The position numbers were made by a program, and so were the translations under genes. Below the pieces are notes generated by a model. That model did no database searches. It was not told the DNA's origin and saw only the letters and a program-made list of their open reading frames with translations. A stretch of 64,000 nucleotides of DNA from a virus. Location of the stretch: positions 1 to 64,000 of the IMG/VR virus record IMGVR_UViG_3300046167_000873; one strand, 5' to 3'. Positions within the stretch are counted from its first letter, which is position 1. Every line of letters begins with the position of its first letter. Below are positions 15,270 through 22,776 of this stretch, piece by piece.

Positions 15270-16219
15270 TATTCACAATACTCTATACTACTTTTAGACG
15301 CATCTAGATCTAATTCAATGAAATTTTGTGGTGCATTCATCATAGTTTCGTGCGCCATTGCAATATTACCTAGCGTATCATTCAAAACAGCGACAGCATT
15401 TGCTTCTTCAGAACCCCACATCAATCCGTCGTATTTGGTATTGGTGTTACTAAAGAATGGGATACGCCTTTCTGCATAGGACATTATAGTGCCTCTTGTA
15501 TCGTCCTCTGGCAAACGATAGCCAACACCACCTTGTATTCGTGTATCCTCACCGATATCATGTCTTAGGCCAAAATTGTGGCCTATTTCATGTGCTAGAG
15601 TCATGTTAGCACCATAACAGGCAGTCACACTTGCTCTTGGCCATGAGGTCGTTCCTACCTTTGCAACACCACAATATCTCCACGCTTGGAAATACTCTGG
15701 CAACAACTTTATACCCAAGTCAGCACCGTTACGGCGGGATATATTATCCATTCTACTTTGTAGGTCATTGAGCTGACTGATCATACTTGTTCCGTCCCAC
15801 GCTACTGTCTGTATTTCAGTAACAATAAACTGAACTGGTACACCTGATAATTGAAACGTGTTGTTTAATTTTCTGACTTGCTTAAGTGCAAATCTCCATG
15901 GCTCTCTAATTTCATCGTCAACTTCGATGTATACCATGACATAAGCAAGCCCTGGCATTTTATATAACTCATATGGTGACATGTCTCTGCCACTACATGA
16001 TACCTTTCGATCAGCTTCATTGCATATAAATGGCTGAGGCATATCAGGTGGGTTTTGTGCGTATCGTAATGCTTTAATTGATTCTTGCTGATACCAATGA
16101 ATATTATCAGCGCAGTCTTCGCAGACCTTTCCTGGTGATGAATTGATTGGAACATTGCCTGGTGCTGCAGAAGCAGCCAACGACACTAACATAATTGCAG
16201 TGCACAGTACTCGTAACAT
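15269..16219 (-). CDS. Secreted zinc metalloprotease (metzincin)
   Basis: The 316-residue protein has a Sec signal peptide (LCTAIMLVSLAASA, cleavage near 19) and a mature domain with HEIGHNFGLRHD at 210-221, the extended HExxHxxGxxHD zinc motif of metzincins, plus the Met-turn TIMSY near 244-248. Eight or more cysteines suggest disulfides in an oxidising compartment. The closest look is to reprolysin-like (M12B) or M43 peptidases. It would be exported from the host, so it may act on envelope or extracellular proteins. This is an unusual gene for a T4-like phage. Confidence 0.85.
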   Translation of the reverse strand: MLRVLCTAIMLVSLAASAAPGNVPINSSPGKVCEDCADNIHWYQQESIKALRYAQNPPDMPQPFICNEADRKVSCSGRDMSPYELYKMPGLAYVMVYIEVDDEIREPWRFALKQVRKLNNTFQLSGVPVQFIVTEIQTVAWDGTSMISQLNDLQSRMDNISRRNGADLGIKLLPEYFQAWRYCGVAKVGTTSWPRASVTACYGANMTLAHEIGHNFGLRHDIGEDTRIQGGVGYRLPEDDTRGTIMSYAERRIPFFSNTNTKYDGLMWGSEEANAVAVLNDTLGNIAMAHETMMNAPQNFIELDLDASKSSIEYCE

Positions 16220-16383
16220 TGAATTGCCCTTTTAAAAGTTTATTATTTTTTATTGGACATAACAAGAAGAGCTAGAAAGGATTTCGAACTGGTGTGCGTA
16301 TTATAAGAACGCTAACACTAATATAATTGGCTAAGTTATCAGTTCGTGGACACCTGGTGTTTCCGTGCCCGAGCCAATTCTTT

Positions 16384-16536
16384 TTACTTTAGGTTTTGGT
16401 TTGATCCGTCATTTTTGCCGCCAGATCCACCGGTGCCATTACCACCGTTGCCACCAGAATTCCTGCTTTTTACAACCCATACAATTACAGCCAAAACAAC
16501 TAGGCCGCCAATTACTAATTCAGTCGTCATTTCCAT
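16384..16536 (-). CDS. Small membrane protein with Gly-rich tail (50 aa)
   Basis: The frame follows AAGGAGAAGTACA. Residues 6-22 (ELVIGGLVVLAVIVWVV) form one transmembrane helix, then a Gly/Asn/Ser-rich tail (NSGGNGGNGTGGSGG). A late promoter lies 32 bases upstream. Function unknown; the bases 16220-16383 beyond it carry no convincing gene. Confidence 0.6.
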   Translation of the reverse strand: MEMTTELVIGGLVVLAVIVWVVKSRNSGGNGGNGTGGSGGKNDGSNQNLK

Positions 16537-16567
16537 TGTACTTCTCCTTATACGATTGTTAGCGTAT

Positions 16568-16575
16568 TATTTATA
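16568..16575 (-). promoter_or_regulatory. Late promoter TATAAATA
   Basis: An exact TATAAATA on the minus strand sits 32 bases before the ATG of the Gly-rich membrane-protein gene, spacing like that of the capsid-gene late promoters. Confidence 0.7.
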
Positions 16576-16579
16576 AAAT

Positions 16580-17053
16580 TTATTTGTTTGAAAATCTTGC
16601 ATTTGTTGATATTGCTTTTGAATTGTTATAGACCTCTTCAACCAAAAACTGTTCGTGCGTTACCGCTATTTCCTTACAGTTAATTATAGGATATCCACGG
16701 AATTTTTTATCCTTAAAGACAAAATTCCGATAGAAATGTTTGTGATCTTTACATCTATAGACATGGATTCCCTCTTCAAGAGACTCAGGAACCTTTATAA
16801 AGAATAGAATATCAACATTATCAAGCTTCCAGAATTGTTTTTCTTCGATCCAGAATTCTTGAGTCTTATTGTTGAGGCGCATTGTCTTACACTCTTGTGT
16901 CAGCCATTTGCCTCCGTTCCATGGTACGTATATAGTACCATCCTTTTTGGCATCATACCAGTCATCGGTTCGTTTAGATCCAAACCGTGAATAGATGAAA
17001 TCAATAATTTCTTCGCCTATATTTCCAATGATTACCTTCTTTGATTCACTCAT
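16580..17053 (-). CDS. Hypothetical protein, possible PD-(D/E)xK nuclease fold
   Basis: The 157-residue soluble protein begins with a GNIGEEIIDFIYSRFG helix. It then has DDWYDAKKDGTIYV and LTQECKTMRL, which could be the Glu, Asp and ExK residues of a PD-(D/E)xK-type nuclease core with the usual spacing. The assignment rests on motif shape only. It could serve host DNA degradation or DNA repair. A late promoter overlaps just beyond its stop. Confidence 0.5.
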   Translation of the reverse strand: MSESKKVIIGNIGEEIIDFIYSRFGSKRTDDWYDAKKDGTIYVPWNGGKWLTQECKTMRLNNKTQEFWIEEKQFWKLDNVDILFFIKVPESLEEGIHVYRCKDHKHFYRNFVFKDKKFRGYPIINCKEIAVTHEQFLVEEVYNNSKAISTNARFSNK

Positions 17054-17065
17054 AAGTTAACCAAA

Positions 17066-17149
17066 TCAGATGAAAATATCGAGCGAAGATCTTTTAAGAG
17101 TTGAAATATCGATAGGTGGTGGTACAGGTTTTGTAGGATTATTCTTCAT
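17066..17149 (-). CDS. Very small Pro-rich protein (27 aa)
   Basis: A 27-codon frame (MKNNPTKPVPPPIDISTLKRSS and so on) starts with ATGA overlap to the upstream gene and has a strong TGGAGG box. The length leaves room for chance, but the ribosome site and coupling favour translation. Confidence 0.4.
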   Translation of the reverse strand: MKNNPTKPVPPPIDISTLKRSSLDIFI

Positions 17150-17334
17150 GATGATTCCTCCATAGGTTGACATCTAAGCTCTGGCGGTGCAGATGCATGA
17201 TAAACCTTACATTGCTTTGGTTTAGTATCTATACTTAATTCTAAATGCGTCGAGAGCGCATTGAAAGAGACTAATATGAATGGCACAATTGCAACTAGTG
17301 CTAGATTCTCGAGGCGTCTTTTGCTAAGATTCAT
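17146..17334 (-). CDS. Small membrane-anchored protein (62 aa)
   Basis: A basic N-terminus (MNLSKRRLEN) precedes a hydrophobic helix at residues 11-30, then a short polar tail with two Cys (KQCKVYHASAPPELRCQP). The topology suggests an N-in signal anchor with a periplasmic tail. It overlaps both neighbours by 4 bases. Family unknown. Confidence 0.55.
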   Translation of the reverse strand: MNLSKRRLENLALVAIVPFILVSFNALSTHLELSIDTKPKQCKVYHASAPPELRCQPMEESS

Positions 17335-17633
17335 TTTGCAACCCCCGCAATGCTAACAGCAACAATTAATGCACTTAATACCATCACCATATAAGGCATT
17401 ATTCGCATCGGCAATGGTATTTCGTCTCTGGTGCGATCTTTGATTGAATTCCTGCCAAGATAATAATCGTCTTGATGATTTAAATCGACCAAAGTAACGC
17501 CGCATTCGTAATTAGAAAAGTGCCATTGACTACCACAGACGATGTTATTATCCATAGCTCGAATTGTAGTGCATCCATGTAAACGATGTATACCTACTTT
17601 ACGTAGGTCTTCAGGTAGATCGCAACAAGCCAT
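17331..17633 (-). CDS. Hypothetical protein with C-terminal membrane helix
   Basis: I start at MACCDLPEDLRKVG, preceded by AGAAGGAGAGTGTT; an upstream ATG lacks a ribosome site. About 75 polar residues are followed by a hydrophobic C-terminal helix (PYMVMVLSALIVAVSIAGV). It is the first gene after the tRNA and is coupled to the next gene. No family recognised. Confidence 0.6.
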   Translation of the reverse strand: MACCDLPEDLRKVGIHRLHGCTTIRAMDNNIVCGSQWHFSNYECGVTLVDLNHQDDYYLGRNSIKDRTRDEIPLPMRIMPYMVMVLSALIVAVSIAGVAK

Positions 17634-17710
17634 AACACTCTCCTTCTGGGAATTTAATTGAACACCATACAACAGAACTTATGTAAAGTACAACAAAAAG
17701 ATAAATTAAT

Positions 17711-17785
17711 TGGTAGACCGTAGGAGAATCGAACTCCTGTTGCCGAGATGAAAACCCGGTGTCCTAACCACTAGACGAACGGTCC
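17711..17785 (-). tRNA. tRNA-Glu (UUC)
   Basis: The minus strand reads as a full cloverleaf. The acceptor stem is GGACCGT paired with ACGGTCT (one G-U). The D-arm contains TAGTGGTTAGGACA, the anticodon loop is TTTTCAT with anticodon TTC, and the T-loop is GTTCGATTC. CCA is encoded at the 3' end (17711-17713). It lies just after the stop of an early gene and is probably processed from that transcript. Confidence 0.93.
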
Positions 17786-17791
17786 ATTAAG

Positions 17792-18010
17792 TTATTGATT
17801 AAAATCTATCTTATCAAGCAATTCCATCATTCGAACAGTATCATCAGCACATGGCACCTTTCCTTCAAAGCGATCACGATTGATTCTCGCTGCGGTTAGA
17901 TGTGCTTCTCTGATGTAGCCATCAATCTGAGAAACTGCTGCTTCGAGGCTTTTTACTTTGTTCGCAAGAAAGACACTTCGCTCTTTTAACTTATCAACTT
18001 GATTTGCCAT
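17792..18010 (-). CDS. Hypothetical early protein, helical (72 aa)
   Basis: The start is MANQVDKLKERS, right after the conserved AAGAGAGAAAATATC leader. The sequence has heptad-like leucines and alanines (KERSVFLANKVKSLEAAVSQI), indicating a helical or coiled-coil protein. It has its own early promoter and is followed within 6 bases by the tRNA-Glu. Function unknown. Confidence 0.6.
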   Translation of the reverse strand: MANQVDKLKERSVFLANKVKSLEAAVSQIDGYIREAHLTAARINRDRFEGKVPCADDTVRMMELLDKIDFNQ

Positions 18011-18056
18011 GATATTTTCTCTCTTCAATTAAAGGTTAACTTCATTTGATGAAACC

Positions 18057-18086
18057 ATTATAGTACAGTTTTTTCTAAAAGTAAAC
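18057..18086 (-). promoter_or_regulatory. Early promoter GTTTAC-N18-TATAAT
   Basis: GTTTAC at 18081-18086 and a perfect TATAAT at 18057-18062 are 18 bases apart on the minus strand. It drives the 72-aa gene and probably the tRNA behind it. Confidence 0.85.
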
Positions 18087-18102
18087 ACTTTTTTTAAAAA
18101 AA

Positions 18103-18312
18103 TTATGCTTCGCAGATTCTGCCGTTGTATGCGATAGTAGCAACACGCTTCTTACCACTAAAAACACGACCAGCGTCTTTGGCAAGATCACGACTACCTA
18201 AGAAGTTAGAGTCGCGCCACTCTTTAAAGATAGCAGAAGCTTCTTCTAAAGAAGCGCACTCAACGATCTGCTTAGGGAAGTAACGCTCTTGAAGTACGAT
18301 GCTTAAGTTCAT
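18103..18312 (-). CDS. Hypothetical early protein (69 aa)
   Basis: The start is MNLSIVLQERYFP, after the shared AAGAGAGAAAATT leader. The 69-residue soluble protein has an EEASAIFKEW helix and ends with a short strand-rich part (GRVFSGKKRVATIAYNGRI). It has a private early promoter and its 3' end lies against the next promoter. Family unknown. Confidence 0.6.
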   Translation of the reverse strand: MNLSIVLQERYFPKQIVECASLEEASAIFKEWRDSNFLGSRDLAKDAGRVFSGKKRVATIAYNGRICEA

Positions 18313-18353
18313 AATTTTCTCTCTTTTTAAGTGGTTGCTCATTTGATGAAACC

Positions 18354-18383
18354 ATTATACGATAGTTTTTTTGAAAAGTAAAC
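18354..18383 (-). promoter_or_regulatory. Early promoter GTTTAC-N18-TATAAT
   Basis: GTTTAC at 18378-18383 and TATAAT at 18354-18359 on the minus strand. It sits directly downstream of a terminator that ends the previous early gene, making this an insulated single-gene unit. Confidence 0.85.
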
Positions 18384-18404
18384 ACTTTTTATTTATTTTT
18401 TTTT

Positions 18405-18428
18405 AAAAAAAAGGGGGCGAACCCCCTT
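18405..18428 (-). terminator. Intrinsic terminator
   Basis: The minus strand reads AAGGGGG, loop TTCG, CCCCCTT, then a run of eight T. The hairpin starts 5 bases after the stop of the gene at 18433-18732 and stops its transcript before the next promoter. Confidence 0.85.
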
Positions 18429-18432
18429 AGCT

Positions 18433-18732
18433 TTATGTACGTTTCCTAGTCGCTGTCATTTCGTAGCCCTCAGCGTCCAGCATCTCGTTGACGACTTCGA
18501 TGACATATGGTGTGCGTCCACCGACATGCCACTCGTATACAGCCTCACTTCGGCAGCGCTCTCCGCCGTCGTACTCTTTCCAATCGTAGATTCGTATCTC
18601 ATTTGATTCGAAGTCGGTGAACACAAACTCGGTGCTGACTTTTCCGTCTCCAGACTCTTCTAAATCTGGTGCACCCATGATTTCGCAGATCTGGCTGAAT
18701 GTTGCTTTAACGTACCCTTGCAAACATGACAT
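18433..18732 (-). CDS. Hypothetical early protein, paralog of 18908-19216 gene
   Basis: I start at MSCLQGYVKATFSQI. The protein is about 99 residues and shares with the gene at 18908-19216 the pattern LQGYV-AT-Q-EI-G-P, then a DWK-YD-G strand and a WHIGG/WHVGG motif. The two are clear paralogs. The fold looks like a small alpha/beta domain. The gene has its own promoter and terminator. Function unknown. Confidence 0.65.
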   Translation of the reverse strand: MSCLQGYVKATFSQICEIMGAPDLEESGDGKVSTEFVFTDFESNEIRIYDWKEYDGGERCRSEAVYEWHVGGRTPYVIEVVNEMLDAEGYEMTATRKRT

Positions 18733-18779
18733 ACTATTTTCCTTTCTCACTTGGTTGGTTAACTGCATTTGATGGAACA

Positions 18780-18809
18780 ATTATATAGCAGCTCTTTTGA
18801 GAAGTAAAC
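18780..18809 (-). promoter_or_regulatory. Early promoter GTTTAC-N18-TATAAT
   Basis: GTTTAC at 18804-18809 and TATAAT at 18780-18785 on the minus strand, 48 bases before the ATG at 18732. Confidence 0.85.
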
Positions 18810-18841
18810 ACTTTTTTTTAAAAAAATATGCGCGAAAAGAG

Positions 18842-18871
18842 GTTTACTTTTAAGGAGAAACATCTTATAAT
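18842..18871 (+). promoter_or_regulatory. Orphan plus-strand early promoter
   Basis: GTTTAC at 18842-18847 and TATAAT at 18866-18871 are separated by exactly 18 bases on the plus strand, the same geometry as the minus-strand promoters. It points into the 3' end of the gene at 18908-19216, so any product would be antisense; no plus-strand gene follows. A T-rich run (18882-18899) lies just beyond the predicted start site. Confidence 0.6.
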
Positions 18872-18907
18872 AAATTAGGTGTTTTTATTTTTTTTTTTAA
18901 GACCGTT

Positions 18908-19216
18908 TTAGCAATAATCAGTTTTACGAAATCCAAATTTTTCTACGGCATCAACTGCACCATGGTTTTCACCACCGATATGCCATGTATAATTTTTGCC
19001 GGATCGGCTAGTCGCACCTGAGTCATAGCACTTCCAATCATAGATACGAACAAGGTTTCCAGCGCCGTCGTAAAATTCCCATTCTGTTTCTACTTTATCG
19101 CCGATATCATCAAAATCTTCGTTGTCATAAAACTGTCCGGTCTTATAAGTTGGTTCACCTAAAATCTCAACGATTTGATCATATGTTGCGGTAACGTACC
19201 CTTGTAGACTTGACAT
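18908..19216 (-). CDS. Hypothetical early protein, paralog of 18433-18732 gene
   Basis: The start is MSSLQGYVTATYDQI after the AAGAGAGAAAATATT leader. The 102 residues match the downstream paralog in the first 20 residues and in the RIYDWKCYDSG and WHIGG segments. It has a ribosome leader but no promoter of its own, so it is transcribed with the larger gene upstream. Function unknown. Confidence 0.65.
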   Translation of the reverse strand: MSSLQGYVTATYDQIVEILGEPTYKTGQFYDNEDFDDIGDKVETEWEFYDGAGNLVRIYDWKCYDSGATSRSGKNYTWHIGGENHGAVDAVEKFGFRKTDYC

Positions 19217-19251
19217 AATATTTTCTCTCTTCAATTAAGTGGTTAACTTTA

Positions 19252-19935
19252 TTATGCTGCTTTCGAGTCCATCTCAACGACTTCAGCCATTTTGTTGACG
19301 ATGAGATTCTTAACACGATCCATGCTGACTCGCTCATGCCACTGATTGAATACTCGCACTGTAGAATCTACGCGGTGGCATTTAAAAGTGACAGATGATT
19401 GCTTACCTCGGTGACGCAAGGTAATTGAAACACGTTCGCCATTCTTCGCTAAGCGACGCATTTGATTAACAAGTATATCAGCATCTTTCTTAGAGAAAGA
19501 AGTGTCGTTATCGTATAATTCCTGCTCACGAGCTTGGTGACGCTTCCTATCAATTTCGTGCTGTTCAAGTCTAGCTAACACGACCTCTGCCATACGCATT
19601 TCATTTTCTTGACATGATTCAACAAAGGAACACGCATTCTCTAGCAACTTAGCAAAGCATCGCTGTGTTTCAACAATACCTTTACCGTTTTCACCGCCAG
19701 CTGAACGGTTGATGCTGTATTTGAATAGCGGACGACCTGCAAGTTTACGGCTGTTAAAATCTTCGCGGCTGTAAAATTCAATAGACAAGCAGACAGTGAT
19801 GGGGCCGCTAGAACTCCAGAAGTAACGCTCATCCTGAGCTGCAGTTTCTACGAAATCGTATGATTGGTATACTACACGCGACTCATCTTTTGTGATGTTA
19901 TCGATAACGTCTTGTACTGATTTAGGGTTTTGCAT
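19252..19935 (-). CDS. Hypothetical early protein (227 aa)
   Basis: I start at MQNPKSVQDVID after the conserved leader. The 227-residue soluble protein has two regions: residues 1-110 with a strand-rich pattern (VVYQSYDFVETA, ITVCLSIEFYS) and a helical, charged second half (RQEQELYDN-type stretch, then VSITLRHRGKQSSVTF). It leads the operon containing the paralog gene. I see no catalytic motif. Confidence 0.6.
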   Translation of the reverse strand: MQNPKSVQDVIDNITKDESRVVYQSYDFVETAAQDERYFWSSSGPITVCLSIEFYSREDFNSRKLAGRPLFKYSINRSAGGENGKGIVETQRCFAKLLENACSFVESCQENEMRMAEVVLARLEQHEIDRKRHQAREQELYDNDTSFSKKDADILVNQMRRLAKNGERVSITLRHRGKQSSVTFKCHRVDSTVRVFNQWHERVSMDRVKNLIVNKMAEVVEMDSKAA

Positions 19936-19981
19936 AATATTTTCTCTCTTCAATCAAGGGTTAACTTCATTTGATGGAACC

Positions 19982-20011
19982 ATTATAGAGCAGTTCTTCT
20001 CAAAAGTAAAC
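19982..20011 (-). promoter_or_regulatory. Early promoter GTTTAC-N18-TATAAT
   Basis: GTTTAC at 20006-20011 and TATAAT at 19982-19987 on the minus strand, 47 bases before the ATG at 19935, with the shared GGTTCCATCAAATGA flank. Confidence 0.85.
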
Positions 20012-20031
20012 ACTTTTTTGTCATTTTTTTT

Positions 20032-20142
20032 TCAATCATTCTTAACGTTATTTTCCATGTGCTCTAACAGTTGTATTGCTTGCGATTGATAGTATAACAC
20101 CCAAAAGGTTGGATGAAAGAATGGTATGATCAACGGTGCCAT
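20032..20142 (-). CDS. Very small hydrophobic protein (36 aa)
   Basis: The frame starts after a strong GGAGGGTTAAT and reads MAPLIIPFFHPTFWVLYYQ at its hydrophobic N-terminus, then a polar tail. It follows the Zn-ribbon-like gene within the same operon. The strong ribosome site supports translation; no family known. Confidence 0.5.
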   Translation of the reverse strand: MAPLIIPFFHPTFWVLYYQSQAIQLLEHMENNVKND

Positions 20143-20143
20143 A

Positions 20144-20329
20144 TTAACCCTCCTTGATTGCCTTTAGACTGCATTTATTAGTGTGCATGTCATTAACTTC
20201 GCCGCACTCTAAACATTTTTTCCCACCTTTATATCCGAAGATACGGTGATAGTTTTCTTCCCATGTCGTTCGATCAACAATAGAAGGACGCCTTGCTGAA
20301 CCTTTACCGCCTGTACTTTGACTACTCAT
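20144..20329 (-). CDS. Small protein with Cys zinc-ribbon-like motif (61 aa)
   Basis: The N-terminus STGGKGSARRPS is a motif I have seen in many short phage proteins, and residues 38-55 (CLECGEVNDMHTNKC) hold CxxC and a third Cys plus His, a likely zinc site. It is ATGA-coupled to its upstream neighbour. Function unknown. Confidence 0.6.
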   Translation of the reverse strand: MSSQSTGGKGSARRPSIVDRTTWEENYHRIFGYKGGKKCLECGEVNDMHTNKCSLKAIKEG

Positions 20330-20523
20330 GATTTCTCCGCATCTCTAAAAAGTTTTGCCGCTTGATCCGTTGTAAGGTGATATCGCTTGTATTTCGAGTT
20401 CCATTTAAGCTCTTTCCATTGAGACTCATCTTCCCAGTTTAGGTTTTCACTGGTTCTTTTCTGGATACTCGTGCCTTCCCTATCGTCTTGACTTATTACT
20501 ACGTGGTTGTCATAATGTTTCAT
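20326..20523 (-). CDS. Hypothetical protein (65 aa)
   Basis: A charged, soluble protein with WEDESQWKELKWNSKYKRYH near the middle and an alpha-helical end (TDQAAKLFRDAEKS). It is coupled by overlap to the Cys-motif gene. Not recognised. Confidence 0.55.
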   Translation of the reverse strand: MKHYDNHVVISQDDREGTSIQKRTSENLNWEDESQWKELKWNSKYKRYHLTTDQAAKLFRDAEKS

Positions 20524-20537
20524 ATTATATCTCCGTT

Positions 20538-20762
20538 TTAATCGTTCTCACTTATATTGCCGGTCTTGGTATATGTATTGAACCACGCGGCGCCAGCTCC
20601 CACAATCGTACCGATAAGACCCATCTGCTCAACAGTTGGCGCCTCAAGTGCCATAAACCACATCGTGCTATTGTATAGCAAAACCATATAAACTGTTATA
20701 AAAATTCTAGGAAATACTCTCCATGAATTTACTGCTGTTGCTAAGTCTCTTTCGCCTTTCAT
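20538..20762 (-). CDS. Two-helix membrane protein, holin-like
   Basis: The 74-residue protein has hydrophobic segments at about 17-37 (FITVYMVLLYNSTMWFMAL) and 45-63 (EQMGLIGTIVGAGAAWFNTY), with charged ends. The Gly-rich second helix and the size resemble small phage holins in marine myoviruses, where a T4-type T gene may be absent. It is not beside the lysozyme, so the holin role is only a suggestion. Confidence 0.55.
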   Translation of the reverse strand: MKGERDLATAVNSWRVFPRIFITVYMVLLYNSTMWFMALEAPTVEQMGLIGTIVGAGAAWFNTYTKTGNISEND

Positions 20763-20765
20763 AAG

Positions 20766-21314
20766 TCACCATTTAGTCTTTGTTGATTTACAATACGCAT
20801 TGCCACTGCTTACATACTCTAAATTCACGCAAATTCTCCATGATGTATCTTTTTGGGGTAGTGGTCTATGTATCATCCAACCCGGAAAAAGGTAAAGATA
20901 ATTTTCATACACCTTTATTGTATGCAGACCACAACACTCCACCTCTAACTCGCCACCTTCTTGTGGTAAATCTATATATGTGACTGCATTGATTGTTGAT
21001 GAATTAATATGATTATGGTATTCGCTGACAAAAGTTTTGTCTGTTTGACAATAAATATATGGTAACTTTTCAGCTTTTATGTTTTCGCCAACGTCAAACT
21101 CTCTTTGAACAATTCTTTCGAACTCTGACATAATTGGTACTGAGTATTCAGCATTCTTATATGCAGTGTTGTTTCCATATGGAGTTTTATTTTCTAGGTA
21201 TACTTTAAAAACATCAATCATATCGGCTTTAAAAAGCTGATTGTGTTCTTCAAAGTCAAATGGAACAGCAATAAAATATTGCTGAGCAAAATCTTTACTC
21301 GGGTACATCATCAA
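20766..21314 (-). CDS. 2OG-Fe(II) oxygenase-like protein
   Basis: The 182-residue protein has a double-stranded beta-helix pattern: YHNH at about 99-102 (an HxH iron motif in place of HxD), a GGELE strand near 120, LFPGWMIHRP with His149, and WRICVNLEY with Arg160 for the 2-oxoglutarate carboxylate. Such oxygenases hydroxylate diverse substrates. It overlaps the 3' end of a glycosyltransferase by 20 bases, hinting at glycan or protein modification. Confidence 0.65.
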   Translation of the reverse strand: MMMYPSKDFAQQYFIAVPFDFEEHNQLFKADMIDVFKVYLENKTPYGNNTAYKNAEYSVPIMSEFERIVQREFDVGENIKAEKLPYIYCQTDKTFVSEYHNHINSSTINAVTYIDLPQEGGELEVECCGLHTIKVYENYLYLFPGWMIHRPLPQKDTSWRICVNLEYVSSGNAYCKSTKTKW

Positions 21315-22776
21315 GTATATAATTTTTATGGTTTAAGTAAGATACTTCACCCCAATTTATCTTCTTAGAGCCACCCAATGCCGCCTGGTAATAAAAAACA
21401 AGTCCCTCTATATCTGATACTTCCATGCCATCAATCCATGGACCACCATGCGTATAGTGTACACTGTGGCTTCTTTCAATATCAGTTATATCAGAATACC
21501 CTTCTGTCCAAACATATTTATTTGGGATTGCATCAACACTACTTGCCCACTTAAATTGATGCAGATATTGACCGTCACAAGTATTAATAATATCAGGAGT
21601 CAGTTTTTTACAATCTGGATGAGCATTGTTGAATACCATCATGCTTGACCAGAGTTTTTTGTCATATGATGTATTTTTTAACCCGCCCATCTTTTCTGCT
21701 TTGCTTTCTTTAAAGTCGTGTTTAACACATGCGACAGGACTATCTGGTGATACAAAATAAAACAGATCTAAGATTGAATTCTTGAAAACAAAATCATCAT
21801 CTACAAAAACGCTTATCCCTTCATAGTTCGATAGATAAGGCACTAAGAACCTTGAATAAGTGAATTCAGTTGATTGCTCTGCATATTCTCTTGTATATTC
21901 TGGTATTTTAGATATATCAATCCTGTTGATTTGGAAATAGTTTTCTGCTTTTTCTACATCAACACCGTGAATTTCAGAGAATTGTTGAAGAATACTACGA
22001 GCACAGACTTCAGAGCAATCCCCATGGGTGCTATCGTATCCAATAAAGATACGGAGCGGCTGATCAAACATTATACTTGATTTCTCTGACCATTCTACGA
22101 TATCATTATCCAACGACATTAGTTTAGATTCTTCATGCTGATTAGCAATATCTGGAATGCCATACGACAAGTATCTATGCCAGTCAACAGACAAATTCCT
22201 TGGTCCTTTATACATCTCTTTTATTTCTTCCCATCCTATTTTAGGATAGTCTGCAAATTCATAGAAAAGATCATAGACAATACAATCAGGATTTTGATCT
22301 AACATAAAAGACGCAGCGCTACGACAACCACCAGGATGGAACTGCGCAGTGGTTGCATGACCATGATTAAGTATTACTAAAGGAGGATCACGAAGCTCTT
22401 CTCTTTGTAACTCATGAATAAGCCAATGCATTTTTGTTATTTTACGCAATTGACCATCTGTTTCATATTCAAGAGGGGTTTGCTTATCAGGGTGTTGTAG
22501 TGTTGGCTTAGAACCAAACGCAATATAGCTTTGATCAGGAAGATTAGCTTGATGATTTTTAAAGTTATACAAAATTAGATCACGGGCTGCTGCGGTCTGA
22601 CCAGAGCAACCAGCATCAAGCTTTTCTATCAGTTCTTTAAGAGGAACTTTCCTAACGTGCTTTATATCATGATAGAATTTTTTAATATCAAAATTAATTT
22701 CATCATGTGACCCTCTCTTTTTTTCTTGAAAGAAGGTAATATATTTGTTTGGTGTTTCATCGTTATCAAAATGCAT
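21295..22776 (-). CDS. Glycosyltransferase-like protein, two-part
   Basis: The 493-residue protein has an unrecognised N-terminal half (residues 1-240), then a GT-A-like domain: RIFIGYDSTHG near 243, a SVFVDDDFVFK motif near 315-325 (DDD resembling the DxD metal site) and WSSMMVFNNAH near 370. The second half resembles the host-type GT8 / LPS glycosyltransferases seen in marine phages. It may modify surface glycans or phage components. The next gene's start is 1 base away. Confidence 0.65.
   Translation of the reverse strand: MHFDNDETPNKYITFFQEKKRGSHDEINFDIKKFYHDIKHVRKVPLKELIEKLDAGCSGQTAAARDLILYNFKNHQANLPDQSYIAFGSKPTLQHPDKQTPLEYETDGQLRKITKMHWLIHELQREELRDPPLVILNHGHATTAQFHPGGCRSAASFMLDQNPDCIVYDLFYEFADYPKIGWEEIKEMYKGPRNLSVDWHRYLSYGIPDIANQHEESKLMSLDNDIVEWSEKSSIMFDQPLRIFIGYDSTHGDCSEVCARSILQQFSEIHGVDVEKAENYFQINRIDISKIPEYTREYAEQSTEFTYSRFLVPYLSNYEGISVFVDDDFVFKNSILDLFYFVSPDSPVACVKHDFKESKAEKMGGLKNTSYDKKLWSSMMVFNNAHPDCKKLTPDIINTCDGQYLHQFKWASSVDAIPNKYVWTEGYSDITDIERSHSVHYTHGGPWIDGMEVSDIEGLVFYYQAALGGSKKINWGEVSYLNHKNYILDDVPE

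Noticed and set aside
16262-16350. tRNA-like sequence with GTTCGAAAT on the minus strand
   Set aside because: The T-stem does not pair and no acceptor stem closes; only a loop-like fragment remains, so I do not call a tRNA or even a firm remnant.
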